From contig CAYFNT010000007.1 in the NCBI GenBank assembly GCA_964344565.1, forward strand, positions 89,577-153,576: DNA of 64,000 bases. The letters are read 5' to 3'. Below the pieces are notes generated by a model, which had not been told where the DNA came from, made no database searches, and saw nothing but the letters and a program-made list of their open reading frames with translations. The translations under genes and the position numbers were made by a program. Source of the stretch: JACNKJ01 sp964344565 (GTDB lineage Bacteria; Krumholzibacteriota; Krumholzibacteriia; JACNKJ01). Below, piece by piece: positions 60,674-64,000 of the stretch (its first letter is position 1; every line of letters begins with the position of its first letter).

Positions 60674-61324
60674 CTACTCGGCGGCGGGATGACGCGAAAG
60701 CTCTTTCACCATCACCAGCTCGTCCCGGATGGGGATGCCGCCGAAGCCGCGGGCGCCGGCCGTGTCGTGATCGGCCAGGGCCTCCTCGGCCGCGCCGGGA
60801 GCCAGAGATTTCAACCGGTAGCCCAGGCGCTGATAGAAATAGAGTCCGGGGATGTTGTCGTTGGTCGTGGCGATGAGGATGCGGTGCATGTCCTTCGGTC
60901 GACAGAAGGCTTCCAGCGCGCCCTCCAGCGCGCGGCCCACGCCGCGTCCCTGGAATCCCGGCAGCACGGCCACGAGCACGATGGCCGCCTCGTCCTGCGC
61001 GGGAAAGTGCAGGGAATAGCTCAGGAAGCCCGCGCGATCTCCATCGAACTCCGCCACGAGGAAGGAGGTGTGCGCCAGGGGAAAGATCTCGCCGAAGGCG
61101 TGCAGGTGTGTGCTGCCGAAGAATCGGCGGCTGGCCTCGAGCAGGGCGATGCGGTCATGGCCGTCGCCCTCGCGCACCTGAATAGGCGATGGCGCGCGCT
61201 GATCGCCATGACATTCGGAGTCGTCGCAGATCAGGCGCAGGCGTCCGCCTTCCCAGGGAATTTCCTTGCCGCAGACCGTGCACTCGTAGACCGGGCGATG
61301 TAGACCCTTCTTGTCATCGTTCAT
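60674..61324 (-). CDS. Zinc-ribbon plus GNAT acetyltransferase
   Basis: This 216-residue protein starts with a small zinc ribbon (YECTVCGKEIPWEGGRLRLICDDSEC). A GNAT domain follows with AIVLVAVLPGFQGRGVGRALEGALEAFC (acetyl-CoA loop) and NIPGLYFYQRLGYRLKSLAPGA. It is unlike the double-domain GNATs at the start of the window. Its ATG overlaps the stop of the PP2C phosphatase gene by 4 bp, so the two are translationally coupled. The substrate is unknown; protein or small-molecule acetylation is possible. Confidence 0.87.
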   Translation of the reverse strand: MNDDKKGLHRPVYECTVCGKEIPWEGGRLRLICDDSECHGDQRAPSPIQVREGDGHDRIALLEASRRFFGSTHLHAFGEIFPLAHTSFLVAEFDGDRAGFLSYSLHFPAQDEAAIVLVAVLPGFQGRGVGRALEGALEAFCRPKDMHRILIATTNDNIPGLYFYQRLGYRLKSLAPGAAEEALADHDTAGARGFGGIPIRDELVMVKELSRHPAAE

Positions 61325-62109
61325 TTCGGCTCCCAGTGGGCGACGATCACACTGACGTTGTCGGGGCCGCCGGCCTCCAGCGCCGCGCGGACCAATCGCT
61401 TGGCCGCGCGTTCGGGGCTGCCTTCGCCGAGCAGGCGGCGCATGTCCTTTTCCTCGACGGGACCGTAGAGGCCGTCGGAGCAGACGAGAAGCCGGTCGCC
61501 ATTCTTGAGGGCCCGCGGTCTCTGACTGTAGTCGGCGCCGGGACGGTCGTCGGTGCCGAGGGCCGCCGTGAGCAGTCCCGCGCCGGGCGGGTGGTGGTCT
61601 TCGTCGAGCAGTTCCCCCTCGGCGCGCATGCGCTCGAGCACGTTGTGATCGCGGGATAGCTGCTGCAGGCGACCGTCGCGCAGAAGATAAGCCCGACTGT
61701 CCCCTACATGGGCGAGCCAGAATTCGTCGCCGCGCAGGAGCAGGGCCGTGCAGGTGGTGCCCATGCCGAAGCGACCAGCCTTCTCGTTGGCGGCTTTGAG
61801 GATGGCGGCATTGGCGTCGTTGAATGACTGTCGAAGCAGCGGCGCGGGATCGCCGTCGGGCTCGAGCTTGCTGGCGTAGAAGACTTCGGGAATGGTTTCC
61901 ACGGCGATCCTGCTGGCCAGGTCGCCGGCCGGAGGTCCGCCCATGCCGTCGGCCACGATGAGCAGGCTGCCGTGGCTCTCGGCTTGACCTCGGGGGGGCG
62001 GATCCACGAAGACCGAGTCCTCGTTGTTCTCGCGCACCTCGCCGATGTCGGTGCTCCAAGCCAGGGCGAGGCCGGGCTTCTGCTTGCGTTTTTCCACGAT
62101 GGGACCCAT
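61321..62109 (-). CDS. PP2C-family serine/threonine protein phosphatase
   Basis: This 262-residue phosphatase shows the PPM motifs WSTDIGEVRENNEDSVFVDPP, LLIVADGMGGPPAGDLAS (metal-binding DGMGG), GMGTTCTALLL, LAHVGDSRAYLLRDG, LLVCSDGLYG and a C-terminal GGPDNVSVIVAHWEP. It dephosphorylates Ser/Thr proteins, typically as the counterpart of a Hanks-type kinase, which is not in this window. I chose ATG 62109 because the family core starts soon after it; an upstream frame to 62223 is open but non-conserved. Confidence 0.93.
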   Translation of the reverse strand: MGPIVEKRKQKPGLALAWSTDIGEVRENNEDSVFVDPPPRGQAESHGSLLIVADGMGGPPAGDLASRIAVETIPEVFYASKLEPDGDPAPLLRQSFNDANAAILKAANEKAGRFGMGTTCTALLLRGDEFWLAHVGDSRAYLLRDGRLQQLSRDHNVLERMRAEGELLDEDHHPPGAGLLTAALGTDDRPGADYSQRPRALKNGDRLLVCSDGLYGPVEEKDMRRLLGEGSPERAAKRLVRAALEAGGPDNVSVIVAHWEPK

Positions 62110-62204
62110 GGCGCGTCCGCCTTGCGTATCTGCTAAGTCCAGGTGTAGCACGGAGCTCGGAAGATTCCAAGGGGGAAGAGAGAATTCCGATTGTCCGACT
62201 CGTG

Positions 62205-62210
62205 TATAAT
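62205..62210 (+). promoter_or_regulatory. Perfect -10 box for the 62239 beta-helix gene
   Basis: A perfect TATAAT lies 29 bp before ATG 62239. The candidate -35 (GAATTC at 62182-62187, 17-bp spacing) is poor, so only the -10 element is supported. The leader would be about 22 nt and contains GAGGA. Confidence 0.45.
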
Positions 62211-62238
62211 TGGGGGGGCTCATTCGAGGAATACCAAT

Positions 62239-63900
62239 ATGCGCTACCGCGTTTTCATCATTCTGTCTTGCCTCTCACTGCTTCCATGCGAGGTTCCGGG
62301 CGATACCCTACATGTCCACCCGGGTGGACTGGGATTCTACCCAACAATTCAGAATGCTATCGATGCCGCCGCTCCTTTGGATACGGTTCTACTTGCTCCC
62401 GGAATCTACACGGGAGAAGGAAACCGAGGCCTCAATCTCAATGGAAAGGATGTAGTCCTCAAGGGGAGTGGAAATCAAGAAGATGTCGTCATCGACTGCG
62501 AGTACGAGGATATCGGAATTCGCTTTGAATCCTCCGAGTCCTCTGCCGCCAAACTTGAGTTTCTAACGATCTCGAATGGAGAGAACACCGAGGGTGGCAA
62601 TGGAGGAGGAGTAGTTATCCGAGATTCGTCTCCAACATTGATCTCGGTTTCCATCCTCAATTGCGTTAGCTCGCACAATGCTGGTCTACTTCTAAGCAAC
62701 TCCAGCTCCATGATCAAGGATTGCCGTCTTCAGGGAAACGAGGCTTGGGGAAGTGGAGGAGGGGGTGGTGTATACAATAGTGGTGAGCCTCTATTCGAGA
62801 GTACAACCTTTGCAGATAACATCGCCCACTATCAGGGTGGTGCTATGGATTGCGGAATCTATAGTGCGGGAGAGTTCCGAGATTGCTTGTTTATTGGATC
62901 CCAGGCTTCTCAAGAAGGGGGGGCAATTCTAGTCGGCACTGGTAGCTCTGTCCGAATAGTAAACTGTCAATTCATCAACAACCAAGGCAAGAGAGGTGGC
63001 GCGGTCTTTTGCGGTCCCGCCGGTGCACTCATCGACAGTTGTCTGATTGTCAACAACTATGCCGAATACTACGGTGGGGCAATCCACTTTGCTTATCCAC
63101 CCGTCCTCGAGCGACCCGTTTTATCTAATAGCGTCCTATACGGAAACAGTGGGGGTGCTGGTGGAGGCGGGGTCACAGCCTATAATGCCTCACCCATTCT
63201 TCGGAATAACACGATTGTTGGGAACATCGGGGATGAATGGAACGGTGCCGGGGTCGCAGGAGGTACAAGCTCCTCGATTACAATTGAGAACTCGATCATC
63301 AGCTTCAATATTGGGCCAGGGGTAAAAAGAGATGGCTCCAGTACAATCGAGATCTCTTGCAGCGATGTCTACGGGAATACTGGTGGGAACTACACCAACT
63401 ACATGCAGGATCAAACCGGTATCAACGGCAACATCTCCGAAGACCCACTCTTCTGCGACTACGACAATTGGGTGCTCACCCTCGCAGAGCAGTCACCTTG
63501 CCTGCCCGAGAACAACGACTGCGGCGTCCTCATGGGCGCCCTGGGCATGGACTGCACGTTGACCGGCGCAGAGGAACTACCGTCCCTTGGCGTTCAACTT
63601 CTGCCAAACTTCCCCAATCCCTTCAATCCCTACACCACCTTGTCGATTCGGCTCGATGAGCCCGGTGAAGTCCGTCTCGGCATCCATGATGTCGGCGGCC
63701 GCCAGGTGACGGTGCTGCACGAGGGCTGGCTCCCCGCCGGCACTCGAACCTTCCCCTGGAGGGGCATCGATTCGGCAGGCCGCGAGGTCCCCAGCGGCGT
63801 CTATTTCGTGGTTCTGACCCACTCCGGCGGTCGCATCTCACGCAAATGTCACCACCGACTGATAGAGTCTCCCGATCACCGAACTAAAAAGTCCCCCTAA
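62239..63900 (+). CDS. Surface right-handed beta-helix protein with FlgD-like sorting domain
   Basis: This 553-residue protein has a signal peptide (MRYRVFIILSCLSLLPCEVPGD). The NosD/Pel-like helix starts LHVHPGGLGFYPTIQNAID and continues through turns such as GNGGGVVIRDSS and GSGGGGGVYNSG to SDVYGNTGGNYTNY. It is homologous to the protein at 35767. The sorting domain begins LLPNFPNPFNPYTTLSIRLDEPGEVRLGIHDVGGRQV and has GVYFVVLTHSGG. Its end, RKCHHRLIESPDHRTKKSP, is longer and more basic than the usual KLVLxR. Bases up to about 63410 are much AT-richer than the rest of the window. Confidence 0.82.
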   Translation: MRYRVFIILSCLSLLPCEVPGDTLHVHPGGLGFYPTIQNAIDAAAPLDTVLLAPGIYTGEGNRGLNLNGKDVVLKGSGNQEDVVIDCEYEDIGIRFESSESSAAKLEFLTISNGENTEGGNGGGVVIRDSSPTLISVSILNCVSSHNAGLLLSNSSSMIKDCRLQGNEAWGSGGGGGVYNSGEPLFESTTFADNIAHYQGGAMDCGIYSAGEFRDCLFIGSQASQEGGAILVGTGSSVRIVNCQFINNQGKRGGAVFCGPAGALIDSCLIVNNYAEYYGGAIHFAYPPVLERPVLSNSVLYGNSGGAGGGGVTAYNASPILRNNTIVGNIGDEWNGAGVAGGTSSSITIENSIISFNIGPGVKRDGSSTIEISCSDVYGNTGGNYTNYMQDQTGINGNISEDPLFCDYDNWVLTLAEQSPCLPENNDCGVLMGALGMDCTLTGAEELPSLGVQLLPNFPNPFNPYTTLSIRLDEPGEVRLGIHDVGGRQVTVLHEGWLPAGTRTFPWRGIDSAGREVPSGVYFVVLTHSGGRISRKCHHRLIESPDHRTKKSP

Positions 63901-63924
63901 CCAGGCAGATCGGCTTTCCTGGGT

Positions 63925-64000
63925 TGTGTCTAGCAACCAGGAGGGGAGCCGGTGCTCAGCAAGGAGGACTACCTGATGATACACGCAAAGTCCCGTCGCG
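63925..64000 (+). mobile_element. Putative left end of an IS21-like element
   Basis: TGTGTCTAGCAACCAGGAGG at 63925-63944 resembles an IS21-type terminus beginning with TG, placed 27 bp before an istA-like start. The element continues beyond the window, so the inverted repeat cannot be checked. Confidence 0.4.
63952..64000 (+). CDS. istA: IS21-family transposase IstA-like, N-terminal fragment
   Basis: GTG 63952 follows GGAGGGGA and opens a frame reading MLSKEDYLMIHAKSRR to the window end. This matches the usual IstA beginning (MLSKEDWxMIxxxxxxG) that precedes its helix-turn-helix. An in-frame ATG at 63976 with AAGGAGG upstream is an alternative but would remove the conserved first residues. 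Only 16 codons are visible, so the call rests on a short match. Confidence 0.55.
   Translation, partial: MLSKEDYLMIHAKSRR

Overview
This is a GC-rich bacterial chromosomal window. It holds about 60 protein genes on both strands in short operons with ATGA overlaps, and no rRNA, tRNA or CRISPR array was seen. Six exported proteins end in a PNPFNP-type FlgD-like/T9SS-type C-terminal domain. There is also a DUF3078 outer-membrane protein, beta-helix surface proteins and a seven-haem cytochrome. Together these suggest a Gram-negative member of the FCB group or a nearby uncultured phylum (Eisenbacteria, Krumholzibacteriota or Latescibacterota type). The phylum is inference.

Layout. 1-759: end of a secreted redoxin whose frame crosses an in-frame UGA at the first CXXC position, followed by a bacterial SECIS-like hairpin. 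756-8624 (-): rmuC, a sodium:solute symporter, three tandem double-GNAT paralogues, an acetolactate-decarboxylase-like lipoprotein and a C45 peptidase. 8690-13296: thioredoxin, SDR epimerase, two MscS channels, DUF3078. 13503-19760: glycosyltransferase, acetoacetyl-CoA ligase and a TPR membrane protein preceded by a SAM-II riboswitch and terminator, then a lipid kinase and fused chorismate mutase-prephenate dehydrogenase. 19907-25870: small secreted proteins, a YgjP-type protease, sirtuin, VanY-like peptidase, peroxidase-like protein. 25867-34182: MFS-spermidine synthase-TPR fusion, thioesterase, CoA-binding protein, guaB, HAD phosphatase, a secreted protein, a polyferredoxin. 34199-41812: exported hydrolase, beta-helix protein, then a six-gene envelope/two-component operon containing a YedF-like selenium-metabolism protein.

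41877-49153: mrfB (yprB) and mrfA (yprA) DNA-repair genes flank a pair of divergent thiolase-fold genes and share a promoter element. 49411-63900: mainly surface proteins (multihaem cytochrome, SppA fused to a beta-barrel-like region, beta-helix, BNR and three-repeat proteins), plus a PP2C phosphatase with a zinc-ribbon GNAT. The window ends in the start of an apparent IS21 transposase gene.

Most notable: (1) a probable surface-directed selenoprotein, supported by a YedF-like gene in the same window; (2) a SAM-II riboswitch in front of genes with no known methionine role; (3) a short recurring motif, [DS]W[SG]xhKxLY, used as the last residues of three exported proteins and placed just after the signal peptide in two others. 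Homologous beta-helix proteins carry either this tail or the FlgD-like domain, so the tail may be an undescribed alternative C-terminal signal.
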